Below are positions 1 to 5,999 of a stretch of 10,631 bases of DNA, in pieces. How positions within the stretch are numbered: the stretch's first letter is position 1; each line of letters begins with the position of its first letter. The position numbers were made by a program, and so were the translations under genes. Source of the stretch: Pirellulales bacterium (GTDB taxonomy: Bacteria > Planctomycetota > Planctomycetia > Pirellulales > Thermoguttaceae); contig JAUWJC010000098.1 in the NCBI GenBank assembly GCA_030607895.1, forward strand, positions 1 to 10,631. The letters run 5' to 3'. The notes beneath the pieces are model-generated. The model was not told the origin of the DNA. It saw only the letters and a program-made list of their open reading frames with translations, and made no database searches.

Positions 1-130
1 CTTCCCCACGCGGCTGGCCCTGAGGTACATCGTCGCCATCGTGGTGATGATCACCACCCTACTGTCAGCCATAAGGTACGACTTCGGCGACCCGCGATTC
101 AGCTTCGAGAGCCAGGAGGGGTCGGCGTGA
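1..130 (+). CDS. OppB/DppB-like ABC transporter permease, C-terminal end only
   Basis: An open frame enters from the left edge (first full codon at base 2) and stops with TGA at 128-130, giving 42 residues. It reads as a last membrane helix (IVAIVVMITTLLSAI) followed by GDPRFSFE, which matches the usual C-terminal end of OppB/DppB-type permeases: a helix, then a DPR-(I/F)-x-(Y/F) tail facing the cytoplasm. The stop overlaps the GTG start of the next permease (GTGA at 127-130), as expected for an oppB-oppC pair translated together. The protein would form one half of the membrane channel of a peptide importer. The assignment rests on the tail motif plus the neighbouring genes, because most of the protein lies outside the window. 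Confidence 0.72.
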   Translation, partial: FPTRLALRYIVAIVVMITTLLSAIRYDFGDPRFSFESQEGSA

Positions 131-1365
131 TTAAGAGCGAAGCCTACCTGGATATCGTGTGGCGGCAGTTCAAAAAGAACCGGTTTGCTTTGGCTTCGCT
201 TTGGATTCTGGCGCCGTTGTTCCTCACGGCCATCTTCGCGCCGCTTTTGGCCTCCAACTGGCCGCTGGTCTTCCGCGACGGCCAACAGACGCTTTATCCC
301 TGGTTCCGAGCGCTGGTCAATCCCGAAGAACCGGTCGACTACGTCTTCAACATGGCCATGATCGGCTTCTTCCCCTGTGTGGCACTGGCACTGGCGGCCA
401 ACCGGAGATGGAAGAAGCGCGGTCTGCCCGGCCAACGCCGGGTTATCCGTGCCGCCGTCATGTATCTCGTCATGATTGGGGCGCTCTCGCTGCTGTTCTC
501 CTTCGATGTCGTATGTCCCAAGAACAAGTACCGGGCGAGAACCTTCACCGAAGAGCAATTCCGATCGGCCGGCGCCAAGCGGGCGTTGTACGCCCTGATA
601 CCCTTCGGGCCGACGGAGCAAGACCTCGACTCGACCTTCAAGCCGCCCATGTACCACAAGGACCGCGACCGGTGGAAAGACGCCAACGACGGCTTCACGC
701 ACGTCCTGGGAACAGACAACACGGGCCGCGACGTGCTGGTGCAAATGATCTACGGCACGCGAATCTCGTTGACCGTGGGGTTCGTGGCAGTCAGCATCTA
801 CATAACCATCGGGGTGATCGTGGGTGCGGTGGCCGGCTATTTCGGCGGGCTGGTCGATATGGGCATCTGCCGGATTATCGAAATCGTCATGCTCTTCCCG
901 TCCTTCTTCCTGATACTCACGCTGGTTGCACTGATCGGGCCGAGCATCTATATCATCATGGTTGTGATCGGCATTACCGGCTGGCCGGGTATCGCGCGGC
1001 TGATCCGCGGCGAGGTGCTCAAGCAGCGCTCGATCGACTACGTGGCGGCCGCCCGGGCGCTGGGTTCCTCGCACTGGCGAATCATCTTCCGTCACATTTT
1101 ACCCAACGCCCTGTCGCCGGCCTTGGTTTCCGCCCCGTTCGGCATTGCCGGGGCAATTATCACCGAGGCCGGCTTGAGCCTGCTGGGGTTCGGTGTCCGG
1201 CCGCCCACGCCAAGCTGGGGTACCTTGCTGCGGCTGGGAAACGATAACTATACCTATTGGTGGCTAGTCCTGATTCCCTCGCTGGCCATGTTCCTTACCG
1301 TCACCGTCTTCAACCTCGTCGGCAGCGGCCTGCGCGACGCCATGGACCCGAGACTGAGAATGTAA
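127..1365 (+). CDS. OppC/DppC-like peptide ABC transporter permease with large insertion
   Basis: This inner-membrane permease subunit of a peptide/nickel-type ABC importer has 412 residues, against about 300 in typical OppC/DppC proteins. The N-terminus (residues 8-45) is the OppC N-terminal segment with the first helix. The core starts at HVLGTDNTGRD (192-202), and the EAA loop that docks on the ATPases lies at about 304-331 (DYVAAARALGS, then the HILPNALSP end). The family tail with SWG and DAMDPRLR is intact. The extra length lies between helix 1 and the core (about 46-190) and includes two more hydrophobic segments (about 73-93 and 107-127) separated by a basic loop (RRWKKRG). An even number of inserted helices would keep the topology unchanged. 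The start is GTG at 127, overlapping the upstream stop, with GGAGG at 116-120 as ribosome binding site. The matching ATPases follow after an inserted gene. Confidence 0.93.
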   Translation: MIKSEAYLDIVWRQFKKNRFALASLWILAPLFLTAIFAPLLASNWPLVFRDGQQTLYPWFRALVNPEEPVDYVFNMAMIGFFPCVALALAANRRWKKRGLPGQRRVIRAAVMYLVMIGALSLLFSFDVVCPKNKYRARTFTEEQFRSAGAKRALYALIPFGPTEQDLDSTFKPPMYHKDRDRWKDANDGFTHVLGTDNTGRDVLVQMIYGTRISLTVGFVAVSIYITIGVIVGAVAGYFGGLVDMGICRIIEIVMLFPSFFLILTLVALIGPSIYIIMVVIGITGWPGIARLIRGEVLKQRSIDYVAAARALGSSHWRIIFRHILPNALSPALVSAPFGIAGAIITEAGLSLLGFGVRPPTPSWGTLLRLGNDNYTYWWLVLIPSLAMFLTVTVFNLVGSGLRDAMDPRLRM

Positions 1366-1407
1366 ACAGCCAGAAGGAAACGGCAGAAACAAAGAACCAG
1401 AAAAGCA

Positions 1408-1437
1408 ACCACAGAGGACACAGAGGAACACAGAGGG
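1408..1437 (+). repeat. Left inverted repeat of the GxxExxY cassette (ACAGAGG units)
   Basis: This 30-bp arm contains three spaced copies of an ACAGAGG-like unit (ACAGAGGAC, ACAGAGGA, ACAGAGGG). Its reverse complement recurs at 1839-1868 with 27 of 30 positions identical; the differences are at arm positions 15, 20 and 30. It starts 42 nt after the oppC stop codon and runs up to the ribosome binding site of the GxxExxY gene, whose purine-rich core (1432-1439) overlaps the arm. The match to the right arm does not continue outward beyond 1408. Confidence 0.9.
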
Positions 1438-1448
1438 AGTTATGCCAA

Positions 1449-1823
1449 ATGGCTTTCGAGCAGATTACCGGACAGATTATCGATGCAGCAATGCGGGTGC
1501 ATACAGCCTTGGGGCCAGGGTTACTCGAATCGGCATACGAAGCGTGCCTGCTCTTCGAATTGCACAAGCGAAACTTGCACGCCATCAGCCAGGTTGAACT
1601 CCCGGTAGTCTATGAGAACGTGAGAATAGATGTTGGCTATCGAATTGATCTTATAGTCGAGGAGGTTGTGGTTGTCGAACTAAAAGCCGTCAAGGAGATA
1701 CTTCCCATTCACCAGGCTCAACTTCTGTCATACCTCAAGCTCAGCGGAAAGAAAGTTGGCTTGCTCATCAATTTCAACGTCCTGCATCTGAAAGACGGCA
1801 TCAAAAGAATGGTAAATGACTGA
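1449..1823 (+). CDS. GxxExxY family protein (PD-(D/E)XK nuclease-like fold)
   Basis: This is a 124-residue cytoplasmic protein. The family signature GLLESAY (residues 24-30) follows a typical N-terminal helix (QIIDAAMRVHTALGPG). A PD-(D/E)XK-type core is visible: Asp67 in YRIDLIV, then Glu77-Leu-Lys79 in VVVVELKAV, followed by the conserved helix HQAQLLSYLK (88-97). These residues would bind metal and cleave phosphodiester bonds in an active nuclease, but the family's role is not established. The open frame continues upstream to 1257, overlapping oppC. The ATG at 1449 was chosen because it has AGAGGGAG at 1432-1439 at suitable spacing and begins where family resemblance begins. Composition is AT-richer than both neighbours. 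It is unrelated to peptide transport and looks like a guest in the operon. Confidence 0.88.
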   Translation: MAFEQITGQIIDAAMRVHTALGPGLLESAYEACLLFELHKRNLHAISQVELPVVYENVRIDVGYRIDLIVEEVVVVELKAVKEILPIHQAQLLSYLKLSGKKVGLLINFNVLHLKDGIKRMVND

Positions 1824-1838
1824 TCGTTATTGCATCTT

Positions 1839-1868
1839 TCCTCTGTGTACCTCCGTGTCCTCTGTGGT
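1839..1868 (-). repeat. Right inverted repeat of the GxxExxY cassette
   Basis: This is the reverse-complement partner of 1408-1437, with three CTCTGT/CTCCGT-type units and 27 of 30 bases conserved. It begins 15 nt after the GxxExxY stop and ends 16 nt before the oppD start codon, so it makes up most of the oppD leader. In the transcript the two arms could pair into a long stem enclosing the whole gene. Confidence 0.9.
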
Positions 1869-1884
1869 CGATTGATCCCGAATC

Positions 1885-2880
1885 ATGTTTAACCCGCTGA
1901 TTACCGTCGATAATCTGAAAACGCACTTCTTCACCGACGATGGTGTGGTGCGTGCGGTGGACGACGTCTCGTTGGTGATTCCGCAAGGGAAGACGCTGGG
2001 GCTGGTGGGTGAGTCCGGCTGCGGAAAGTCGGTCACCGCGCTCTCGATCATCCGGCTGATCTCCACCCCGGGCCGGATCGTCGGCGGGCGCATCACGATG
2101 ACCGACAACGGCCAGAGCACCGTGCTCACCGATCTGTCGGAAGGGAAAATGCGCAAAGTCCGCGGCGGGCGGATTTCCATGATCTTCCAGGAGCCGATGA
2201 CCTCGCTCAACCCGGTCTTCACCATCGGCTCGCAGATCGTCGAGGCAATCCGCCTGCATCAAGCCGTCGGAAAGGCCGAGGCCGGGTGCCGGGCCGTCGA
2301 AATGCTCCACCGGGTGAAAATCCCAGAACCCGAGCGACGCGCTCGACAGTATCCGCACGAGTTCTCCGGCGGAATGCGTCAGCGGGCGATGATCGCCATG
2401 GCCCTGTCGTGCAATCCGCGGCTGTTGATAGCCGACGAGCCGACCACCGCGTTGGACGTAACCATCCAGGCCCAAATCCTCGATTTGCTCAGGCAATTGC
2501 AGGCGGATTTTGGTATGTCGATCCTGATTATCACGCACGACCTGGGTATCATGGCCGAAACGGCCGACGACGTGGCCGTGATGTACGCCTCGAAAGTGGT
2601 CGAATACGCGTCCGTCAAAGAATTGTTCACCAATCGGCTGCATCCGTACACCCACGGGCTGTTCAGGTCTCGGCCGGAGGTGGGCAAGCCGAAAGACGAG
2701 AAGCTCAACACGATTCCCGGCATGGTCCCCAGCCCGTTGCGCTTCCCCGCCGGATGCAAATTCCACCCCCGATGTCCCTACAGCCAAGCGAAGTGCGAAA
2801 CCGACGAACCGGCGCTTCGCGAAATCCGACCCGGCCACCAGGTCCGATGCCACTTTGCCGGCGAGCTGAGCTATGAATAA
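1885..2880 (+). CDS. OppD/DppD-like peptide ABC transporter ATPase
   Basis: This cytoplasmic ATPase of the importer has 331 residues, normal for OppD/DppD. In order it carries Walker A GESGCGKS (42-49), the Q-loop Gln102, the signature SGGMRQR (161-167), Walker B LLIADEP (180-186) and the switch His218. The oligopeptide-specific C-terminal part begins near LHPYTHGLF (252-260). Four cysteines there (C291, C297, C304, C322) fit the spacing of the [4Fe-4S]-binding type of DppD tail; metal binding is inferred. It forms a heterodimer with the next gene's product. ATG 1885 gives a standard N-terminus (ITVDNLKTHF), but no Shine-Dalgarno-like sequence precedes it, and the leader consists largely of the right inverted repeat of the inserted cassette. 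The stop overlaps the next start by 8 nt. Confidence 0.95.
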   Translation: MFNPLITVDNLKTHFFTDDGVVRAVDDVSLVIPQGKTLGLVGESGCGKSVTALSIIRLISTPGRIVGGRITMTDNGQSTVLTDLSEGKMRKVRGGRISMIFQEPMTSLNPVFTIGSQIVEAIRLHQAVGKAEAGCRAVEMLHRVKIPEPERRARQYPHEFSGGMRQRAMIAMALSCNPRLLIADEPTTALDVTIQAQILDLLRQLQADFGMSILIITHDLGIMAETADDVAVMYASKVVEYASVKELFTNRLHPYTHGLFRSRPEVGKPKDEKLNTIPGMVPSPLRFPAGCKFHPRCPYSQAKCETDEPALREIRPGHQVRCHFAGELSYE

Positions 2881-3856
2881 CGTACTACTGAACGTCGTCA
2901 ATCTGAAGAAATACTTCCCGATCCGCCGGGGACTCGCCTCCCGGATCGTCGGGCAGGTCCGAGCGGTCGACGATATCAGCTTCCAGATTCGCCGGGGTGA
3001 GACGCTGGGGCTGGTGGGTGAGTCGGGATGCGGAAAAACTACCGCCGGCCGGGCGCTGCTCAGACTGATCGAGCCGACCGCCGGACGCGTCGAGTTCGAC
3101 GGAACCGACGTGACCGCTTGCCAGGGCAGCCAACTCCGCGCCCTGCGACGCAACATGCAAATCGTCTTCCAGGACCCCTTCGGATCGCTCAACCCGCGGA
3201 TGACCATCAAGGGAATAGTCGAAGAAGGGCTCATCGTCCATCGGCTGGGTAACAAACGAGAGCGGTACGAAACGGTTAGCAAGACGCTCGAACAGGTGGG
3301 GCTCGATCCCAGCTATATCAACCGCTACCCGCACGAGTTCTCCGGCGGACAACGCCAGCGGATTTGCGTCGCCCGGGCGCTGGCGCTGAACCCCCGTTTC
3401 ATGGTTCTCGACGAGCCGATCTCGGCGCTGGACGTCTCGATCCAATCGCAAATCATCAACCTGCTGGTCGAGCTGCGCGAGAGGTTCGATCTGACCTACC
3501 TGTTCATTGCCCACGATCTGTCGGTTGTGGAGTACATCTCCGATCGGGTGGCCGTGATGTATCTGGGCCAAATCGTGGAGACGGCCACCAGCGGGCAGCT
3601 TTACGCCAACCCGCTGCATCCGTACACCAAGGCGTTGCTGTCGTCGATTCCCACGATGGAGCCGACGAAGCACCGCGACCGGATCGTGCTGGAGGGCGAC
3701 GTCCCCAGCCCGATCAATCCACCTTCCGGCTGCCGGTTCCATCCCCGTTGTCCCCGGGCGATGGACATCTGCAAGCGTGAAGCCCCCCGCCAGTTGAATC
3801 TCGACGGCCACCTGGTCTCGTGCCACGCGGTCGAGCAGGGCCTTTCTCGGCCCTGA
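2873..3856 (+). CDS. OppF/DppF-like peptide ABC transporter ATPase
   Basis: This is the second ATPase subunit of the importer, 327 residues. It shows Walker A GESGCGKT (49-56), the Q-loop Gln100, signature SGGQRQR (157-163), Walker B FMVLDEP (176-182) and the switch His214. The insert RRGLASRIVGQVRAVD (18-33), before the Walker A strand, is the usual mark of OppF over OppD. The C-terminal oligopeptide-transporter region (LHPYTKALLSSIP, 248-260) is followed by four cysteines (C287, C293, C300, C317), similar in arrangement to those of the preceding ATPase. The start codon lies inside the end of oppD (8-nt overlap), so the two subunits are probably made together. It is the last gene of the operon. 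No clear terminator hairpin follows. Confidence 0.95.
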   Translation: MNNVLLNVVNLKKYFPIRRGLASRIVGQVRAVDDISFQIRRGETLGLVGESGCGKTTAGRALLRLIEPTAGRVEFDGTDVTACQGSQLRALRRNMQIVFQDPFGSLNPRMTIKGIVEEGLIVHRLGNKRERYETVSKTLEQVGLDPSYINRYPHEFSGGQRQRICVARALALNPRFMVLDEPISALDVSIQSQIINLLVELRERFDLTYLFIAHDLSVVEYISDRVAVMYLGQIVETATSGQLYANPLHPYTKALLSSIPTMEPTKHRDRIVLEGDVPSPINPPSGCRFHPRCPRAMDICKREAPRQLNLDGHLVSCHAVEQGLSRP

Positions 3857-3871
3857 AATCAGCCCACCAAC

Positions 3872-3900
3872 TTGTGGTATGGTGCGAGCCCGATTATGCT
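3872..3900 (+). promoter_or_regulatory. Possible sigma-70-type promoter for hicAB
   Basis: TTGTGG at 3872-3877 and TATGCT at 3895-3900 are 17 nt apart, with 3 of 6 and 4 of 6 matches to the consensus boxes. It lies in the 123-nt gap between oppF and hicA, about 80 nt ahead of the hicA start. The match is modest. Readthrough from the opp operon is an alternative source of transcription. Confidence 0.32.
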
Positions 3901-3979
3901 GAGAGAATTGGAAACTACGTTACAGGGTAAGTTCGGCAGGTGAGGCTCCGGCCGGTTCTGGAACCCGAGGAGTTGCTCT

Positions 3980-4180
3980 GTGCCCAGGAAGATACGAGAA
4001 TTGATTCAAGACTTGACTCAGGCCGGATTTCGTGGGATTGCTGGGGGGAAGGGATCGCACGGCAAATTTACGCACCCTCGGTATCGTGGTGCCGTCACAC
4101 TCAGCGGAAAGTCCGGCGATGACGCCAAGCATTACCAGGAGAAGCAGGTTCGGCGCGCTATCGAGGAGATCCAAGAATGA
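3980..4180 (+). CDS. hicA: HicA-family toxin (mRNA interferase)
   Basis: This 66-residue basic protein belongs to the HicA/YcfA family, whose members have a double-stranded-RNA-binding-like fold and cleave mRNA in the cytoplasm. It shows the N-terminal helix KIRELIQDLTQAGF (4-17) and then GSHGKFTHP (25-33). The His of GSH (His27) corresponds to the catalytic histidine of the family, with the second His32 also conserved. Length is normal for HicA. The start is GTG at 3980, supported by GAGGAG at 3967-3972 with 7 nt of spacing. The stop overlaps the next start as ATGA (4177-4180), so toxin and antitoxin are coupled, toxin first. All visible key residues are present, so the toxin could be active. 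Confidence 0.85.
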   Translation: MPRKIRELIQDLTQAGFRGIAGGKGSHGKFTHPRYRGAVTLSGKSGDDAKHYQEKQVRRAIEEIQE

Positions 4181-4398
4181 AGATGAGCGACCAGTACCAT
4201 AAGTGGGTGGAGTGGAGCGAAGAAGATCAGGTGTACATCGGCAAGTGCCCTGACCTCATCACGGGCATCCATGGCGATAATCCCCTGCGGGTGTACGGCG
4301 AATTATATGAAGTGGTCGAGGACGTGATCGCTCACTTCGAGTCGGAGGGTCGTTCTCTCCCCGCTCCAAGCATCAGGCCGATGCAAGACGTTGTGTAA
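4177..4398 (+). CDS. hicB: HicB-family antitoxin, short form
   Basis: This 73-residue acidic partner of the preceding toxin gene has the HicB-type half-RNase-H-like core: a first strand with VEWSEEDQVYIGKCPDL (11-27), then the GIHGD turn (30-34) and a helix with VYGELYEVVEDVIAHFESEG (39-58). HicB proteins bind and block HicA. Longer HicB proteins carry a C-terminal ribbon-helix-helix or helix-turn-helix DNA-binding domain; here the protein ends 13 residues after the helix, so direct DNA binding is not evident. The ATG at 4177 overlaps the hicA stop and has GAGGAG at 4163-4168, 8 nt upstream. A second ATG at 4183 is possible but less well placed. The assignment is firm mainly because of its pairing with HicA. 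Confidence 0.78.
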   Translation: MKMSDQYHKWVEWSEEDQVYIGKCPDLITGIHGDNPLRVYGELYEVVEDVIAHFESEGRSLPAPSIRPMQDVV

Positions 4399-4436
4399 TG
4401 CCGCAAGCCGACATTTAGACCACCCAACAAATCACT

Positions 4437-4466
4437 TTGACGTGGCCAGCCCGATCAATGTATCCT
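4437..4466 (+). promoter_or_regulatory. Candidate sigma-70 promoter for the sialidase-like gene
   Basis: TTGACG (4437-4442, 5 of 6 consensus) and TATCCT (4461-4466, 4 of 6) are separated by 18 nt. A transcript would start near 4473, leaving a leader of about 39 nt before the well-supported start at 4512. It lies just downstream of hicB, which suggests the sialidase-like gene is transcribed separately. Confidence 0.5.
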
Positions 4467-4511
4467 GTTTGGATCACCGTCCAATCCCTCACTCACCCAA
4501 AGGAGCCTACC

Positions 4512-5690
4512 ATGACGCAGTTTATCAATCGTCGACAGATGCTTGCCCAAAGCGGTGCGGCCGCCGGTGCGGTGTTCGCCGTGGGCCGGCCCGCCTCGGC
4601 CGCGGCGCCCAAGGCAACCATTCGCGACACGAAGGTCATCACCCTGCAGCCCAACTACTACCACGGCTGGCCCACGGTTGCCCGACGCGCCGGCGGCGCG
4701 CTTCTGGTCGTCTGCTCGGGCGGGCGCGAGGCGCACGTCTGCCCGTTCGGTTGGGTCGAGTTGATCCGCTCCAAGGATGACGGCGAGACCTGGAGTTGGC
4801 CTTGCGTGCTGATGGACAGCGGCATCGACGACCGCGATGCCGGCGTGATCGAGACGGCCAAAGGGTCGATCCTGGCCACCACGTTCACCTCGCTGGCCTA
4901 CGAGAGGTACCTGCCGGCAGCCATGAAGAAGAAACCCGGTGAAAAGGGCGCTTGGCCGGAAGAAAAACTCCAACGATGGCTGGCCGCCCACAACCGGCTT
5001 ACGCCCGAGGGGCGCAAGGCCGTTTTGGGTGTCTGGATGGTCCGCTCGACCGACGGCGGCGTCACCTGGTCGGGCAGATACGATTGCCTGGTCGATAGCC
5101 CGCATGGACCCATCCAGCTTGCCGACGGCCGGCTGCTTTACGCGGGCAGGGACCTGTGGCGGGAGGGAAGTCGAGTAGGCGTGTGCGAGTCGACCGACGA
5201 CGGCCAAACCTGGCGATGGCTGGCCGAGATTCCCGCGCGAGAAGGCGATAGCCACGACGGCTATCACGAACTGCACGCCGTGGAAGCGGCCGACGGCCGG
5301 ATCGTCGTTCAAATCCGCAACCACAACAAAAACAGTGCCGGCGAGACGCTGCAAACCGAATCGTCCGACGGCGGCAAAACCTGGGCCCCACCCAAGTCAA
5401 TCGGCGTGTGGGGACTCCCCTCGCACCTGTTGCGGCTCAAAGACGATCGGCTGCTGATGCCCTACGGACACCGCCGCAAACCGCTCGGCAACCAGGCCAG
5501 AGTAAGCCGGGACAACGGCCGAACCTGGTCCGAGCCGATGGTCATTTCCGGCGACGGTATTACCGTCGACTTGGGCTACCCGTCGACCGTACAACTGGGC
5601 GACGGTTCGCTGCTTTCGGTGTGGTACGAGAAGATGGCCCAACCAAAGTTCGCCGTCCTGCGACAGGCACGCTGGTCGCTCGATGGCTGA
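4512..5690 (+). CDS. Secreted sialidase-like protein with five Asp-box repeats
   Basis: This 392-residue exported protein has a predicted six-bladed beta-propeller of the sialidase/BNR superfamily. The N-terminus NRRQMLAQSG followed by a weakly hydrophobic stretch and AxA (ASA, 28-30) looks like a Tat signal peptide. Five Asp boxes (SxDxGxxW) lie at residues 87-94, 179-186, 227-234, 284-291 and 332-339. Sialidases remove terminal sialic acids from glycans, but the classic (F/Y)RIP motif is not evident; the equivalent early strand reads HGWPTVARR (51-59). Substrate is therefore uncertain. It could act on another glycan, and the family in environmental bacteria is broad. The frame is open upstream to 4437, but ATG 4512 was chosen because it has AAAGGAG at 4499-4505 with 6 nt spacing and starts the signal peptide. 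It stands alone, without neighbouring sugar-use genes. Confidence 0.82.
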   Translation: MTQFINRRQMLAQSGAAAGAVFAVGRPASAAAPKATIRDTKVITLQPNYYHGWPTVARRAGGALLVVCSGGREAHVCPFGWVELIRSKDDGETWSWPCVLMDSGIDDRDAGVIETAKGSILATTFTSLAYERYLPAAMKKKPGEKGAWPEEKLQRWLAAHNRLTPEGRKAVLGVWMVRSTDGGVTWSGRYDCLVDSPHGPIQLADGRLLYAGRDLWREGSRVGVCESTDDGQTWRWLAEIPAREGDSHDGYHELHAVEAADGRIVVQIRNHNKNSAGETLQTESSDGGKTWAPPKSIGVWGLPSHLLRLKDDRLLMPYGHRRKPLGNQARVSRDNGRTWSEPMVISGDGITVDLGYPSTVQLGDGSLLSVWYEKMAQPKFAVLRQARWSLDG

Positions 5691-5756
5691 GTTGCCCTCT
5701 TGACGGAACGCTTCCAAACAGCTAGAATACTGGTGGATATCTGGAGAAGAGATTAC

Positions 5757-5993
5757 ATGAAGGCGGACGAACTACATGCCCTGCTTAACGCACGCCCATT
5801 CCATCCATTCTTGATCCATCTTGGAGACGGTCGCGAGCTTGTCGTGGACCATCCGGAGTTCCTCGCTGCGTCACCTACCGGAGACATCGCGATTGTCTTC
5901 CGTCCGGAGGGCGGATTTAACATTGTCGATGTGGAACTCGTTACCGCCCTTGAAGTCAAGCCCCGCAAAACGACAGCACAAGGCAACACGTAG
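5757..5993 (+). CDS. Small conserved hypothetical protein (RPFxPFxIHLxDGR type)
   Basis: This 78-residue protein resembles a small family I recall as common in planctomycetes. It has a short helix (MKADELHALLNA), then RPFHPFLIHLGDGRELVVDHPEFLA (13-37) and a beta-rich second half ending DVELVTALEV (58-67). It has no signal peptide, membrane segment or cysteine. Function is unknown. The frame is open upstream to 5700 through a TTG; the ATG at 5757 is preferred because GGAGAAGAG at 5743-5751 precedes it and family resemblance starts there. It lies 66 nt after the sialidase-like gene on the same strand and could be co-transcribed. Its stop is 6 nt from the stop of the opposing gene. Confidence 0.75.
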   Translation: MKADELHALLNARPFHPFLIHLGDGRELVVDHPEFLAASPTGDIAIVFRPEGGFNIVDVELVTALEVKPRKTTAQGNT

Positions 5994-5999
5994 ACCACC

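Larger units (their letters stand above)
1408..1868 (+). other. Inverted-repeat-bounded cassette carrying a GxxExxY gene, inserted in the opp operon
   Basis: This 461-bp unit holds one gene between two inverted 30-bp repeats, placed between oppC and oppD. Hand counts give 25 G+C of 60 at 1621-1680 and 28 of 60 at 1741-1800, against 42 of 60 at 1981-2040 in oppD, so the cassette differs in composition from the operon. There is no transposase and no obvious target-site duplication next to the arms. Movement as a unit is inferred from the repeats, composition and position. It could also be an old acquisition by recombination. Confidence 0.55.

Noticed and set aside
1408..1437. ACAGAGG repeats as a CRISPR array
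   Set aside because: Units are only 7-9 bp, contiguous and without unique spacers of constant length; no cas gene is present.
1257..1448. In-frame upstream extension of the GxxExxY gene to an ATG at 1257
   Set aside because: It overlaps the conserved end of oppC in another frame, runs through the left inverted repeat and shows no family resemblance. ATG 1449 has a ribosome binding site at good spacing.
1366..1885. Target-site duplication flanking the GxxExxY cassette
   Set aside because: Bases just outside the arms (before 1408 and after 1868) share no direct repeat of useful length.
1801..3282. Long minus-strand open frame opposite oppD and oppF (493 codons)
   Set aside because: Its translation is Arg/Pro/Ser- or His/Asp-rich without domain features and mirrors two well-proven ABC ATPases. 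It is a shadow caused by high GC.
4455..5354. Minus-strand open frame opposite the sialidase-like gene
   Set aside because: The plus strand has a signal peptide and five Asp boxes, while the antisense product has no recognisable family features.
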